Shown here: one piece after another, positions 44,281 to 57,471 of the stretch
How the letters are laid out: every line of letters starts with the position of its first letter
How positions within the stretch are numbered: position 1 is the first letter of the stretch
Notes under the pieces: generated by a model
Seen by the model: only the letters and a program-made list of their open reading frames with translations
What the model was told of the DNA's origin: nothing
Database searches by the model: none
Position numbers and translations under genes: made by a program
Assembly (NCBI GenBank): GCA_014529385.2
Contig: CM043956.1
Location: 88,469,221 to 88,533,220, forward strand
Length of the DNA stretch: 64,000 nucleotides
Direction: 5' to 3'
Source of the DNA: Adiantum capillus-veneris
Lineage: Eukaryota; Streptophyta; Polypodiopsida; Polypodiales; Pteridaceae

Positions 44281-46000
44281 CATAGGTGCACTTCATTCCT
44301 ACACACATATCTATTTACAAGCTTGGTGTGTGAATGGGAGATAGATTATCATATCCATTTTGATTAGACATGACATAAGTATGGTTATAAAGAAAACGTC
44401 CCATGGGGTAAGATTAGAGAATGGAAAACCACATAGATTTCTTGGCCAAGTTCAATGTAGATGGCTCAAATGTCCTTTTGAAGGATTCTATTGACTCCCA
44501 CTCTACAAAATTGGATGGGAAAAGATCTCCAAGAATGAACAAGCAACAAAAAACTTATAGCTCATTTAGTGTTTAACATGTCAAGGACCTTTTGAGTGTG
44601 GTTTTTTGGTAATGTACCTTTTACGTTTGGAGAGTGTACTTTACTCCATGTAATTTTAAGCTCTTTTAAGCACAGTATTTGGTTTAATTTCATTTTTAAA
44701 TATAGTTTTCTTGAGTTTTCTAAGTGGGATTCATATGCTAGAATATTTTCATCCATTTTTCTCTTCAAATACATGAGAAGATCATGTAGGAGCAAAGAAT
44801 TTTGGGACTATGGTATATGAAATACATTTTTTCACCCCATAGTTATAGCCTACATGGTAGGGTTTTGTTTGGAACATTTTCATAGCCACAAGGTGTGCAA
44901 CATGGTCTAGGAGCTCATGGAGTTTTTTAAAGCCAATGTCAAGTAAGGTTTAGGAGGGTTCCTCTCACTCATCTCACTAAGTTGTTTATATCTACTTCTA
45001 CACACAAGTACACCTCTTAGTTGATGGGTGTCACTTTTTTAGACATCATTATATGATAAATATTTCACATGTGGAGAATATGAGTGTTTGGGACTAGCAC
45101 TGGCACTTGTTATTTTAATTATGTGTCACATCAGAGTCTCTAGGTGCTAGTCACATCCAAGTACTAGACCATTTAGAGCACATCATATATATCACGAACA
45201 ATTATACTGACCGTAAAGTATTGGATACCTAAAGACACTTGTGAAGGGTACAAGTACTATTGGACAACATTCACGAATGGTTATTTATGCATAAATTAAG
45301 GCTATCCACTGTTAGTAAAAATGTTTCATGTTTGTACCTAGATGTGATTTAGTTTTTTCTTTTTTTTATGGTTCAAAAGTTTCAGCAAGGATTTCAAGCG
45401 ATTTCAATGGGAAGTATTTAGTTTCTTGTCACAAAATTATTACCCGCCTATTCTTAGCATTCTATGAGCATAACATTCGCCATAAGAATTGGCAACTATA
45501 GTCATGAGAATGCAGGTTCAAATCAATTTTTGGTAAATGCATGCACACTAGGTATTATGGGCCCTAGTGTTTAGCAATGGAAGATTTGGAGATGCATGCA
45601 AATTCATGAAACTGATAGTGTATGTTATTGTGGGTCCACCAATCACCATCATAGTTCATGCCTTAGCTTGGATGTTTGTAGATAAGTTGTCTAAACTTAG
45701 TAAAGTTTATTTAGTTCCTTATTCAATCTTAAAATTTAACCAAGCTGGTTGTTTATAGTCTGTGTAAATTTTATACACTACTGAGAAATATTGGGAGTCA
45801 GTGTCACCCATGTTTACCCAATGTTATTTTTTGGAGGATGTTTATAAATGGTTGGGGATAAACTACTCAATATCAGTAATGCTAGTTATCCAAATATGGA
45901 TAGGCAATTTACAAGTGTCAAACTCATGCCAGAGGATATGCTAAGAGTGTACATGGGCAAAAAGAAATCCCATTAGAAAGGTTATCTCTTCAAATAGAGA
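44281..46000. other. No recognised gene
   Basis: Short AT-rich frames only (for example 45567-45758 plus, hydrophobic). No splice-supported or motif-bearing coding sequence is seen. Confidence 0.35.
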
Positions 46001-46379
46001 ATGTTTATCATGATGCAAAACATGAGACTAGGTTTACTTCCTACATCTTTTGGTCAGACTCTCAACCTCGATCACCAATTATGGTGGAGTGGTTTGCTGA
46101 TGCAAAATAATGGCAAGTCAAGCGTTTAATATTTTTTGATGAGCTTTGCTACCATGTCACTTTCATGGAGAGTTTAAAAGAGGTATTCTTGAATTTTTCA
46201 ATAGTTTTAGAAAGTTTGAAACTTGGTCATTCACCTCTTAGTTTTGGTTAATCATTTAAAGCACTCAAGTGAGTTATAAACTGAGTATACACACTATTTT
46301 GGATATAAACTAGTTACACAAATGATTGTAAAGGGACAAAAATGTGGAAAATCTACATGTTTTGGTTTCTTTGAACCTC

Positions 46380-46800
46380 CTACTGGACCGTAAAAATGGA
46401 CACATGGATACGTGAGGGATGCCACTATGGACAACATTAGTGTTCTTACAAAGATATCACCACTTGTGTTTTTTAGGACAAAAATGCTTCTCTGAGGGGG
46501 GAGTAATATCAGCCAAGAGAGAGGACTTGCACATAATTAAGGGGACTATATTTCATAGGTCAAGGCTCACACGTGGTTAAGGGGGCTATATTTAGTAGGC
46601 CAAGGCTCTATATATGACATGGTTGGAAGGAAATGTGCATGTTCTAGTTTCCAATCTCTTATAACTAGTCTTCGTGCTACATTGGTTTGGTCTTTATTCT
46701 CTTGTCTTTAAAGATTTCATTAGTTCTTGCTCTTGTCTATGCAAACTAGACTCATTCCATTACCTTGACTCCACGAGGGTTCCTACTAGGGTTCATGTCA
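46380..46800 (+). mobile_element. gypsy 3' end with start of LTR
   Basis: The frame ending ..SPLVFFRTKMLL*GGSNIS with a GAGGGGGGAG purine tract (about 46495-46506) is the typical end of a gypsy polyprotein running into its LTR. The LTR start is near 46508 (taatatcagcc). It contains two copies of an aaggggsctatatttm.taggycaaggctc unit and a TATA box (ctctatatatgac, about 46607). The body of the element upstream is not recognisable. Confidence 0.45.
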
Positions 46801-46889
46801 ATCACAAACTCCCTTGTTGGCTTCAAATTCCACACACTATTTGGAGTTAGCATGTACCAAACTTAAGGACTAAATATATGGGTTGATAT

Positions 46890-48360
46890 CTACACACAGA
46901 TGCTCCTCAAATGTAGATATATATATCTACAAGATCTTTTCCACCAAGGTTTATCTACCAAGTCATGGCCCTCTTTGACCAAGCATCTAGAAATCCTATT
47001 GATTACCTTCCACTGGAAGTCTTGAAGATCCCTCTTTGAATTTTCTATAGTCATTCCTCTCATAGGAACCTTAAGTATATTACCATGGGCCACAACACCT
47101 CTGCATGCTAGATACACATAGCTGCAAGGATTCCACTCATAGTCCAATTTATTTTTTGTGGAGTGTGGAGTGGCTCACATTATGCAGAAGGCACTACACC
47201 AAGCTAAAGGACTAGTTAATAAATGGATTGAGCTCTTCAACTCTAAGAGTTAAAGACAAGACCTTATCCACCAAAGGCTATATTCCAACTCATTACCCTT
47301 CACTCCAAACTTCAAGGAGCCCTAGTAGTTCCCTTCAAATGGAAGTCTAGAAGACCCATGGATATGCCTCTCAAATCAAGTAGCTCACTACCTGAATCAT
47401 CTTTCACTTACCACAATCTAGGATCTATCATGGCCCTTTTTGGAATAATTTATTGGTTGAAAATTTCTCCCAAACCATGCAACTTTTCTACTTGCACACA
47501 TCAAAATTCTCAATGTTTGCCAAAATATGCTTCACGTAATTGAAAAAGAAAGCTACAAAGAGAAATCAAAATTCCCTAAACTCATATGTGCAAAGGGAAT
47601 GCATATGGTTGTCTTTCCCTTCTTGTATTTTATTTATTTTGTTGCTTTTTCTTCTACACAGAAAGGATACTATGTAAAAATATGTCCTTTTTCTCCACCA
47701 TAGAGACACTTCCCTTGCTTGAACCATTCAACCCACAATCTGTCCTCTTTTGTGCATTAGAAAGTTTGAGCTTCTTTTGGTTACATATACTTTATCGAAT
47801 GTTGGATACAGAGTGAGAACATATGAAATATCATGCCATCCATTAATCTTTATGGATATCCCCAAAACTTGGGTTCATGACATATCCACTGAAAACACTT
47901 GGTATAAATCCAAATATAGGAAATCCCCCAAAACTTGGGTTCATGTCGGTATAAATCCAAATGTAGGATATCCTAAACCAAAGTTGCCAAAAAATAAAAA
48001 ACCGGTCTTAGCCTTATTCACCACTAGAACCTTCACTTTGTAACAAAATATGGTACAAGCGGTATTAGATCACTATGCCAACTTATTTCTCACAACATTC
48101 TCTTTGTCTAAGGAAACCATGGTGCCTTCGCTCCCTTCCATTTACTAGAATACCAAATTCATGCCCTCCTCTAGCATAGAATTTGGAAAATAGAGATCCC
48201 TGTAATAAACTAGGAGATGATTTAGAAACATATTAACAATTGCATTTTCTTTTGGTGTGTATCTAAAGGAAAACCTTGCTAAGTCTGGAGCTACTGTTGT
48301 AACTTGTGAGTTTCCTTGACAAGGCACTTGAAACACAATTTCATAGTATTCCAAAGTAGA
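46890..48360 (-). pseudogene. gag-region remnant with degenerate zinc knuckle
   Basis: From right to left: MEYYEIVFQVPCQGNSQVTT and SFRYTPKENAIVNMF (48354-48145), broken sequence, then WFKQGKCLYGGEKGHIFT*YP (about 47690), a CCHC knuckle with the second Cys replaced by Gly, a stop inside and the last Cys replaced by Tyr. Further on, GNILKVPMRGMTIENSKRDL (47100-46890). Order fits an LTR-element gag on the minus strand. A 66-bp local duplication (cccaaaactt at 47861 and 47927) lies between. Confidence 0.4.
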
Positions 48361-48379
48361 AGAGATGTGGAGCGTTGGA

Positions 48380-49250
48380 GTTTCATTCCCAAAATAATTG
48401 GCCCCTCAATTTGTCACCTTTTTTTAATCTTTTGAGATGTAGTTATTGAGAAGAGTACTTGCTCAACACCTAGTGAAAATAGGTCCTCCGAGGCTTTAAT
48501 CTATAGACCTTTGGAGTCTTTTTTTTTACAAGTGCTCAAAAGAATGAAAGGTAATTAATTTTGAAAATGAAAAACCCCAAAATCGCAAGAGCTCAATTGC
48601 TTTCCATTAAATAGATATATGGTCCATGAAATGTTGCTATTGCTAGAGATAGGTCCTTAAAACTGATGTAGATTGGGCTTGGATTTTCATTCTCATTTTG
48701 ACTCTAGTTCCAACATGCCACATCACCAAGTTGTGACATACCTCCCCTAAGAGAAGAGTAATTATCCTAGATTATACTTGCAAAACTCACTACATTCTCT
48801 TTAAAAAGTCGCATCCAAAACCATTACTACATACTCCTATATCTTCCTTGCTCTTTTTGTGACAAAGGCCCACTCACATCAATTTTTATCTTCTATTGAA
48901 GTGAATGGCCAAATTGGAATTTTGGCCATAAAAATAGCATGAATTTAGGGGCCTGCTGGTTTATTTGAAGCTTTTAAGGAAAAATTATTGGAAACTAGCT
49001 TGCACAACCTGCCTACGGCAGGTCTTGCTCGCTCTTACTAATGGTACAACTGTAAGGCCTTGGGTGGTGCTTCGACATGCCAACACTATCTGCATACACC
49101 CTTCATTTTTAGAGAACCATTGACATCGCAGCATATGTTTTGTGGTACCTACTATTTAAGTGTGAATCACCAACTTCTAGCCTCTAGTATACATCATTTG
49201 AAGCCTCAAGGTGTCTCCCAAATGCAAGAGCGCACACAAAATGTGTGTGT
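48380..49250. other. No recognised gene; one palindrome
   Basis: The only structure noted is acctgccTACggcaggt (about 49008-49024), a 7-bp-arm hairpin. Confidence 0.4.
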
Positions 49251-49251
49251 G

Positions 49252-49253
<2 letters not shown>

Positions 49254-49327
<74 letters not shown>
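49254..49327. repeat. (GA)37 microsatellite
   Basis: 74 bp of GA. A CT tract follows at 49471-49499. 49500-50500 contains only short frames, a weak leader-repeat copy (50145-50245) and CT-rich sequence. Confidence 0.95.
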
Positions 49328-49329
<2 letters not shown>

Positions 49330-50638
49330 TCCATCACAAATTTTCCACCATGTGTGGTGTTAGTTCTTCTAAGAAACTGAGAAATGAAATGTAGAGATCT
49401 AGCACATAGAGGAGCTTGTGACCTACACTCTCTTTGGTGGAAGGGTTCTTAATATAAAAAATGATTGTAGTCTCTCTCTCTCTCTTTCTCTCTCTCTCTA
49501 CTCCATCACAACATCATGGGTTGGGAGTGTTTTGTTTGTAGATCAAGAGACATATAGAGAGGGGACTAAAGGAGATGACCACATAGAGAAGATTACAAAT
49601 TGGGAGAGATAATGGATTTCTTTTAGAGCTTCACCCCAGCAGTTACTACCACACGACACATGTCACACTAGAAATCCAAGAGACTAAGAGATAGCCAGAG
49701 AAAGAAAGTATATGGTTTTCAATAGCCAAAACTCTACCATACAGAAGTGATAAAGATCAGACATCATTACTACCAAGAGATGGTAAGGATCACCCAGTTT
49801 TGAGTGGACCTTGATAGAGTCTTTAGGGAATTCTTCACCCCAAATTCACTTTAACCCGCATCGATACACAATGAAGAGAGCTGAATATCTTTCTTGTGCA
49901 TACCTAATGCATGTAGTGATGTGTTACTTCTAGTAATAGAGCTCCATCCTTCCTCATTTCACCACCATCGCTTTGTTGTAGTAGCTATATATCTTTCTTC
50001 TACATACCTGATGCATAAAGTCATGGATTACTTCTGGTGATAGAGCTCCATCCTTCCTCATTTCCCCACCATCACTTTGTTGTAGATGTACCATTGCACA
50101 CCATGGATTGTACCACCTCTTATATTCAGCTTCTAGCTCCCCTAGCTATTTTAAGAAATTTTCTTGTCTTCTCAAGTTCACTATTCATTTGTGCATGCAT
50201 TTTTCCCATAGATCTATTTTGGCCTTTCACAGGTAGTAATATAGTCTTTGTTTCTTTCTCATCTCTCCAATCTTGCCCTCTCTTCCTAATTCTCTCACTT
50301 TATCCCTATCTCCCTCCCTCCCTGACTCTCTCTTCTCCATACTCTCTCTCTCCATCACCATCTACATAAAATATTTTTTCTCCCTCATATTCTCTCTCTC
50401 TCTCTCCAAAAAAAGTAGCCATTTTTTGACCTAATAGATATCAGTTCACTCTTTTGATCATAACTTCTTCATCCGAACTACGATTTGGGTAATCTATAGC
50501 CTCAATTAAAGAGAGTGATGTTCTCTATGCATTGATGTTAAGAAGAAGAAATTTTTTTTATGGAAGACGTGTTTGTGGCAACATTTCCAAAGTGAAGAGG
50601 TTCAAGAAAGTTAACTCTCATCTCTTATTTTACATACA

Positions 50639-51589
50639 ATGTCTTCCAGCACTCGCAAGGATTATTCTTCTTCAACAAGGTCCACAACCACTGTGGAAAA
50701 GGATCGAAGATCTCCTGAGTGTGGAGATAGCAACACAAACACCCAGCCAACGACATCGGAAACCATGATCATGGCATACTTGGTATCGTTGCAAGAGACC
50801 TTAAACAAACAAGGTGAAGACTTACGGGCACTTGCAATAGAAAATGGCACACTAAGGGTACTTGTGGTTGAGAATGAGAATCTCAAGAGGACACTTGAGA
50901 TGAAAATAGCACGTTTGATGCAACTTGAAGAGGAAGTCAAGGAATGCAAACTCTCTCTTGTGGACTTGAATGCTTTGAAGGAGCACATGTGCAAAGTAGA
51001 GCATGACCATGTATTGAAAGAGGAGAAATTTGACACCATGAGTTGTGATGTATGCGACATGAAAAATGTATGCACAAACAAGTCTAGGGCTGATGTATGT
51101 GGTAACAATGTGGCTCCTAATTCCTCACTCATGCAAGCTATGGTTCAAACAAAGAATGTTGAGAATGTGGATGTGGAGGATTTGAAGGAACGGGAACGAC
51201 GTTCCAAGAACATTGTTATTCGCGGAACTCCCAAAGAGAAGTTAGAGACACCTCCTTCTCTTGCTATTGTTATCGAAGATTTCTTCAAAACCCACTTTGG
51301 CATGTTCGGAGTTATGGTCTGTGCAGCACATAGAGTGGGGAAGCAAGGAGCTCCTCGCTCGGGAGAACAGCCATTTGTATGCACCATGCCATATGAGACC
51401 AAACAAAAGATTATCCTTGATAATATTTGGATCTATTTGAGGGATACAAAATGTTTTGTATGTGAAGATCGCACTATCAAGCAACAAAATATGCGTTGCA
51501 AGGCTTATGAGGAAAATAATAAGAAAAACAAGGAGATCTCTCATGAAGAAAATGTGCCCAAGGAGGAGGCAAGTCCCTCAAGAAAATAG
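50639..51589 (+). CDS. LINE ORF1 protein (coiled coil + RRM-like), 316 residues
   Basis: This is the longest intact frame in the window. The Ser/Thr-rich start (1-45) is followed by a heptad-like coiled coil (about 45-130, LVSLQETLNKQGEDLRAL, ENENLKRTLEMKIARLMQLE). An RRM-like/L1 ORF1 core follows (about 180-290): ERRSKNIVIRGTPKEK, DFFKTHFGMFGVMV, AHRVGKQGAPR, FVCTMPYETKQKIILDN, KCFVCEDRTIKQQNMR. The Lys-rich C-terminus ends at TAG 51587. L1 ORF1 proteins trimerise and coat the element RNA. ORF2 follows about 25 bp later. Transcription of this copy is not shown. Confidence 0.8.
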   Translation: MSSSTRKDYSSSTRSTTTVEKDRRSPECGDSNTNTQPTTSETMIMAYLVSLQETLNKQGEDLRALAIENGTLRVLVVENENLKRTLEMKIARLMQLEEEVKECKLSLVDLNALKEHMCKVEHDHVLKEEKFDTMSCDVCDMKNVCTNKSRADVCGNNVAPNSSLMQAMVQTKNVENVDVEDLKERERRSKNIVIRGTPKEKLETPPSLAIVIEDFFKTHFGMFGVMVCAAHRVGKQGAPRSGEQPFVCTMPYETKQKIILDNIWIYLRDTKCFVCEDRTIKQQNMRCKAYEENNKKNKEISHEENVPKEEASPSRK

Positions 51590-51613
51590 GGATGTGTGAC
51601 CTATGAGACCGAG

Positions 51614-52460
51614 TTACAATTGAGAATATGATTTTCGAATTGTAATGGATACCCATGGGATGCGGGGGTTGGCATTGATGAACTAGCAAGAAAATTTGAT
51701 ATTGTACTTATTGTTGAAACTTGGGAGCATGATACACAAAGGATTAACGGCTTGGAGGATTACAATGTACATTAATTGATGTGACCAAAGAATCTCAAGC
51801 AACGAATAGGGCAAGGAGGGGTAGCGTGTATGATTAAGAAAGGATTGGAAGATTTTGTATTAATTGTGAAAGATAACAAGTACAAACGTTATGTATGGTT
51901 GAATTTTATGACACCAAAAAGAGCATCCATTTTTGTGTCCGGCTGCTACATTCCTCGTCATGATTCACTCTTTTATGCTTGCATAGATAGAGATCAGCCA
52001 TTTATTGATTAAGAAGAGGACATTGCTTATTTCAAAGGCGAACATGATGCTATTGTATTTGGGGATATGAATGATGGCACAAAAACATTGCAACATGATA
52101 CTCAACAATTTGATATGCCATACATTTCAAGTGAGTTGGAGAAAATTCACTTGTACGATCGTACTTCAATGGATGAGAAAGAGCCAAATCACTATCAAAG
52201 GTTACTTTACCACATTTGTAATAGCACGGGTATGCTCATTGCCAATAGTATATCTTTCTAGAGTGGAGCCAATGGATTTACATGTAGGAAACATAGTGGG
52301 GATAGTGTGATTGACTATATGCTACTCTCTGAATTCATCCTGTATCACACAAAGAGTTTTATGTTTGGCCGATGGACCTTGGAATCCAACCGTCGGACCT
52401 TATGTATTGACCATTCATGTGGAGAAGCAACTAAACAAGATAATGTCAGAGCCAAAGGGA
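51614..52460 (+). pseudogene. LINE ORF2 endonuclease domain (APE-type, broken)
   Basis: FSNCNGYPWDAG (Asn of the first motif), IVLIVETWEHDTQ (catalytic Glu), IFVSGCYIPRHDSLFYA, VFGDMND (Asp/Asn position) and CIDHSCG (final Asp-His) occur in the order of AP endonucleases. Stops at 51629 (TGA where Trp is expected), 51774 and 52012, and a change of frame near 52260, break it. Confidence 0.7.
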
Positions 52461-52560
52461 AGAGAAATTATCACTATGTATGGATTTCAAACGGGCACCA
52501 ATGTATATTGAAATGGTTGAGCAAAAGTTATGGATGACAAAGCTTTAATATGACGCACCA

Positions 52561-53362
52561 TTGGAAACTAAATGGGAAGTTTTAAAGAAAGTTATTTGTT
52601 CTTGTGTTGAAGAATGCTTTGCCATAAAGCATCTCCATGGTATCAACAAAGATAGATTACACAAAAGGTGGTTTAATAAAGCTCAAAAGTCCTTGATAAA
52701 GCTTGATGAAACTATGGACAAAAACAACTATCAAAGTCATTTGCATACATACAAGGCATTGATTCAAAAGAAGAAAAGAATATGGGAAGTAAAGCAACAA
52801 ATGTTTCAAGTCAAAGAAAAGGCACATGCATGTGGAAGATTTTGGAGAAACTTGAAGGGCAAGCCGGTTGAGAGTTTTGGTAACTTGAGCCTTGTGGATA
52901 TGTACACACATTGTAGAATATTATATGAGAAAGCAAATGCTAAAAAATTTCCATTTCATGGTTCACTCCCATGTATGCCCTCTTTTTTTTACTATCAAGG
53001 ATGTATGCGGTGGGCTTGAAAAGTTGGCCACTCGTAAAGTGGGAGATCTTCAAGGTATCAAGCTGGAGATGATCAAATGGATGGGAGATTTTACCCATGA
53101 GTGGATGTGTGATATGTTCAACCTTGAACTTCAACATGGTATGCCTTATAATTGGAGTACTAATTGGGTTAAGACTTTGCATAAAGGAGGGGATGTAAAG
53201 AATGTAAACAACTACCGGACTATAATGATTGGTTCTCTTATGGAAAAGTTGTTTAGGTGAATAATGGAGATGAAATTGAGTGATTGGGCTAAAGAGAATG
53301 ACACGCGTTGTCGAGAAATTTGCGGTCTTGCCAGGAAAGCACCGGGCTTTTGGCTGTGAGAG
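52561..53362 (+). pseudogene. LINE ORF2 linker and RT blocks 0-2
   Basis: Linker helices (KRWFNKAQKSLIKLDETM, RFWRNLKGKPVESFGN) lead, after a frameshift near 52970, into LEKLATRKVGDLQGIKLEMI and NWVKTLHKGGDVKNVNNYRT, the NYRxI block of non-LTR RT. Then SDWAKENDTR and a GKHRAFGCES piece end at the junction. Confidence 0.7.
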
Positions 53363-53509
53363 TTTGTGAGAGAACTCAACAAAAACTATATGAAGGAGTT
53401 AAACCATAGATGCCATGAAGACTAGGGTTTGGAAAGAAGTGCAATCAAAGAAGACTCACTCTTTCTCTCTTGCATTCACACACACAAAGAAAGAACGCAA
53501 AAGAGAATG

Positions 53510-53937
53510 TCAAAACAATACGAAGATGAAAACATCAAGGCTATGGTCATATCGTATCATGGGTAATATGAAAGGGTTAACAGATGAGTTAATGGCATTC
53601 AATCTTGGCTGCCCAAATAGGCTACGAATTGTCCTTTGGAATTGTAGTTTTGTGCTTACCATAATATATATATTTTGTCTAGTGATTGGGATTAATTGTG
53701 TGTACAAATCCTCTTGGTTCATAGCAAGATAACTACGCTTACATCAAAATAAAAATTATAGTCTATGAGAGGTAGTATGATGGGATCCGGTGATAGAAGT
53801 ATTTCATTAAGCCTTTCTGGGCCAAAGAGAAACACTATACGTTGTTGAAAGTGTATTTTTCGGCTAATCCATACGTTAATTATAATAGATCGTACAGAGT
53901 GAAAGCGATAGAAATGATCATCATGTGGGTTATTCAT
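53510..53937 (-). repeat. Two diverged ~210-bp tandem units with related peptides
   Basis: Adjacent minus frames (53722-53510 and 53937-53719) share a spaced pattern: M-N..D, R..I, K..FQ..I..LFG..RLN.I..S..P.ILP.I.Y....DV. Similarity survives at the peptide level more clearly than at the DNA level. No family is recognised; either a duplicated exon or a repeat. Confidence 0.35.
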
Positions 53938-54126
53938 CTAGGATAGTATGTGAGAAATGCAGATATGAGAGAAGTGAAGAGATGAGAAGTTTCCCTCCCA
54001 AGCCCTATTCTTGCCCGTAGGCAATAAGGATACTGCGGGGAGAGATGTACCTGTAGCAAAGAGAACCTAGAGAGGATGAATTACTAAGAATGAGAGAGAT
54101 AGGCTTGGTTAAGGAGATGAGATTAG

Positions 54127-54226
<100 letters not shown>

Positions 54227-54239
54227 GATTAGAGATGAA

Positions 54240-55060
54240 AATGAAAACATCAATGTAGAACACATCTTACTTGAAACCCTTCGGCAGCATTATTGATGGG
54301 AGAGAGAAGAAGAGTGGATAATTCCACTTTGATTGATACACCAAGTGCAAGACCTTCTTTGATTAGAGTTGATCTTCCAAGGTTAGCTTGTTGCAAGAAT
54401 GGCTAGTCTCCCTCTAGGAGAAAGTGTATGCTTGGGCTTATGTACAATTAGGCATTACTACTCACTCCCTCGACAATTCCTCTCATCAATGGATTGAATG
54501 CTTGAGTTCCTTCCATGGAAGAAGAGGTCCCCTTTTATAGGTGAAGGGAATCCACAAGGGTTTACACAAGAAGAGAGGAGCCAGTGTGAACAGGAATTGG
54601 AAAAGTTGGAAATGAGCTGTCCCTGCATGATGTGGGCAGACTGGGGTCCAGTATTTTGATCATATCTCCTCAACCGTAGCTCCAAATAAAAAAATAAAAA
54701 TATGGTCAGAAACTTCAGCTCATTAGCTACTATTTTCATTTCAAAATCATTCTCCAATTCGGATTGGAACCTTGTGTAAAAAATTCATTAAAATAGGGTC
54801 CATTTATGGCAGCAAAAGTCTTCATGTGGTCTCCTTAGCCTTGACTTTCATTTAATTCCCAAGGACACCTCATTCCATATGAAAGCATGACATTTCTCCT
54901 TGACAAAGTTTTGTAACCATGATTGCAATAATGCATTAAAATAAGTGTATCTTTGAAATCATGCCACCTAGTGTCCCACTAGGATTTGATTCTCTCCTAG
55001 TAGCTATTTAAAAAGAAATATAAGAAAAGTATAAAAAATACATAGAATATATATATATTG
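54240..55060 (-). mobile_element. LTR-like stretch with TATA box (minus)
   Basis: On the minus strand a CCTATAAAAGGGG box (54530-54542) is followed by a G/A-rich transcript-like stretch to about 54240, as in U3-R-U5 of a plant LTR. No partner LTR or coding region was found, so a solo LTR is possible. Boundaries are approximate. Confidence 0.3.
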
Positions 55061-55402
55061 GAGTTTACCCTAGATATAGGATCTAGCTAGGGTGTGAGAT
55101 GATAATGAAATAGTAGAAATAAAGAATCAATGCTTTTTGCCCCAAGTTAAAGAGGCGGAGCTATTGACACTTTTCCCATAGTATTTTTTGATGGTAAAGT
55201 AAAAATACATTACCCTTGAGATAAATAATAAGATGAGATAGAAAGATTATTTTTATACTTACATATGCATATGTACATTATAGGAAATATAATTATGTAT
55301 CTAAAAAGTTACAAGATATCTCTTGTAGCATGTGTTCCCACTATGTACATGTCACAACACGACAGCGTGCAAAAGGACAAGCAGTTTTTTGTCAATGCCA
55401 TA

Positions 55403-56135
55403 GCACCATTGATCATCTTGTCACTATTCATATTCTCATGGAGGAAAGTCGGTTGAAAGGAAAGTGATTGTATTGTTGTTTTGTGGACTTTAGGAAGCCT
55501 TTGATATGATTCCACGTAACAATTTGTGGAGAAGGATGGAATAACTCCAAGTGCCAAGTGAGTTTGTGCTTCTGGTTTCTCAAATCTATGAGAAGGTGGT
55601 TTGTCAATTGTGCATGGAAAGATAAATTTCAAAAAAATTTGTAAGCACTATTGGGGTTAAACAAGGATGTCCGTTGTCACCAACTCTCTTTGGTCTATGC
55701 ATGGATCAATTGGAACAAATGGTACTTGACTTTATGCAAGAAGAAGGCATTCAAGAGGTCACTATTTGCAATGTGGTAATCATGCTTCTGTCGTATACGG
55801 ATGATGTAGTGCTTCTAGCACACACTTTAGAAGATGCACAAAAGCTTACAGTTGTCCTTGAGAGCTTTTTCTTGCATAGTAGGCTGATTGTGAATGAACC
55901 TAAAACAAAGGTTATGCTTGTGAAAACCAACCATAAGGAGAATCCATGCATTGTGTACAACAATGAGACACTTGAAGTTGTTGAGAGCTTTAAGTACCTT
56001 GGCCTTGACGTTCCGTCCAATCACAAGTGGCATGAATGTGCTATGTGCCGTTTGGAAGCGGGAAAGAGAGCATGTTATGCATTTGAGAACATGTGTAATG
56101 TGGGAAACATGGGTTCTCAAGAAATATCTTTTTGA
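55403..56135 (+). pseudogene. LINE ORF2 RT catalytic blocks
   Basis: CCFVDFRKAFDM (block with first catalytic Asp, after a one-base slip), LVSQIYEKVVCQL, STIGVKQGCPLSPTLFGLCM (block 4) and SYTDDVVLLAH at 55794-55805 (catalytic YxDD), then FFLHSRLIVNEPKTKVM and ESFKYLGLDV (block 7). All core RT blocks are recognisable. TGA/TAA codons before 55650 and frame slips inactivate it. Confidence 0.85.
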
Positions 56136-57047
56136 TGCATTGGTGACACTGACTCTTCTTTATGGAGTTGAAGTGTGGGGTGGAAGCATCTCAAAGTCTA
56201 CTTGGAAAGAGTTTGAGAATGTCCAAAAGTGTTTTCTTAGGAACATTCTCCAAGTTAAGCCACAAACACCATTTATGTTCCTACTTCTTGAGTTGGGATC
56301 TCTTCCGGTTGGGTTATGGACATGGAAAGGGTTGTGGATTACATGATAAAGATGTGTCAAAACCCCTCACATCGACTTCCTACAATTGCATGGGAAGCAA
56401 GAAAAAAAGTTCAAAAGATGCATAAAAGAAATATCTTGCACATGGGATGGATGCAAGACATAAAGAAGTGTTTTGGGAGATGGGATGCATTACAATTGCT
56501 ACATGATGCCTCAATTGAATCCCAAGTGAATGAAGCTTTTCTACAACGCCAATGTATCACGGTTTGGGAGAAATCCGATGGGTCACACTTTATACAGTAC
56601 ACCACCTATATTGCCCCCAACTACAAAACCATGTTCTTCGTTGCAAGAGGAAACCATACTCACACTAACATGCTTGAGCCTATCCCCTTGGCGGCAATAT
56701 GCACTATCGCAACCATTTGACTTAGCTCCCATTTCCTTCGATGCGAGATAGGGCATTGGGGCAATGGAGAAGAGTCAATTTCATTGTGCACATTATGCTC
56801 ACTGGCTGCAAGTTTGAGAGTCTGAGTACCACACACTACTAGAGTGCTTAGCTTTTGGTCACATCCGAACTTGCTTCTCTCACATTTTCATCCATGACTT
56901 AGACCTACACACTTTCCTCTCCCAGCCACATTGTGGACTCTCCAGTGCGACTCTCATCACCACAATTTTGGAGCATCGAGAGTCACTCATGAGCCATACA
57001 CATACTACATCACATGTAACTTTGGTCCAAAATAGAGAAAAATAGTA
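56050..57047 (+). pseudogene. LINE ORF2 C-terminal region
   Basis: After a frame change, FDALVTLTLLYGVEVWGGS and FENVQKCFLRNILQVKPQTP are the usual post-RT segment. MIKMCQNPSHRLPTIAWEAR and RWDALQLLHDASIESQVNEA follow, then a C-x2-C..H..C-like piece (TLCSL, about 56790). Frames alternate, so it is decayed. Confidence 0.65.
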
Positions 57048-57049
57048 TA

Positions 57050-57470
57050 AAACCCCAAAAATAACATCATTTTCTAAAATTTCCCCTCGACAAATTCAAA
57101 GAAAGGAATTTGTATGTTTGGGAAAATGATTTTTTCTGAATATTGGTTCTCCCTTTGAAAAATATCTATTCTACCAAGGTTCCAGAGTGTATACATGCTC
57201 CATATGTTGAGACAAAAAGAGAGAGCACAGGAATAGAACCCCAAAGTGTGTAGAATACACACATGAGATGATGTATATATAGAGGGGACCTGGGTGCCAT
57301 ATATAGAGAAGCCATATATTGAGTAGCTTCACATATAAGCTCAACACCCCCGTTCAAATAAGGGTCCCTAACTGTGGATGAAAAAACCCTTGGGGGATCA
57401 AGGGAAAAACCCACAGCTCTATATACACCCACCGTTATATTATAAAAATCATTGAATATACAAATGTTCA
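57050..57470. other. LTR-like AT-rich stretch, no gene
   Basis: Contains tatatatagagg (57272) and a C-rich acacccccgttcaaa stretch. A 101-codon minus frame at 57471-57166 has no known motif. It may be LTR sequence. Confidence 0.25.
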
Positions 57471-57471
57471 C

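Noticed and set aside
57166-57471. 101-codon minus frame
   Set aside because: Lies in TATA-containing, LTR-like AT-rich DNA with no recognisable domain.
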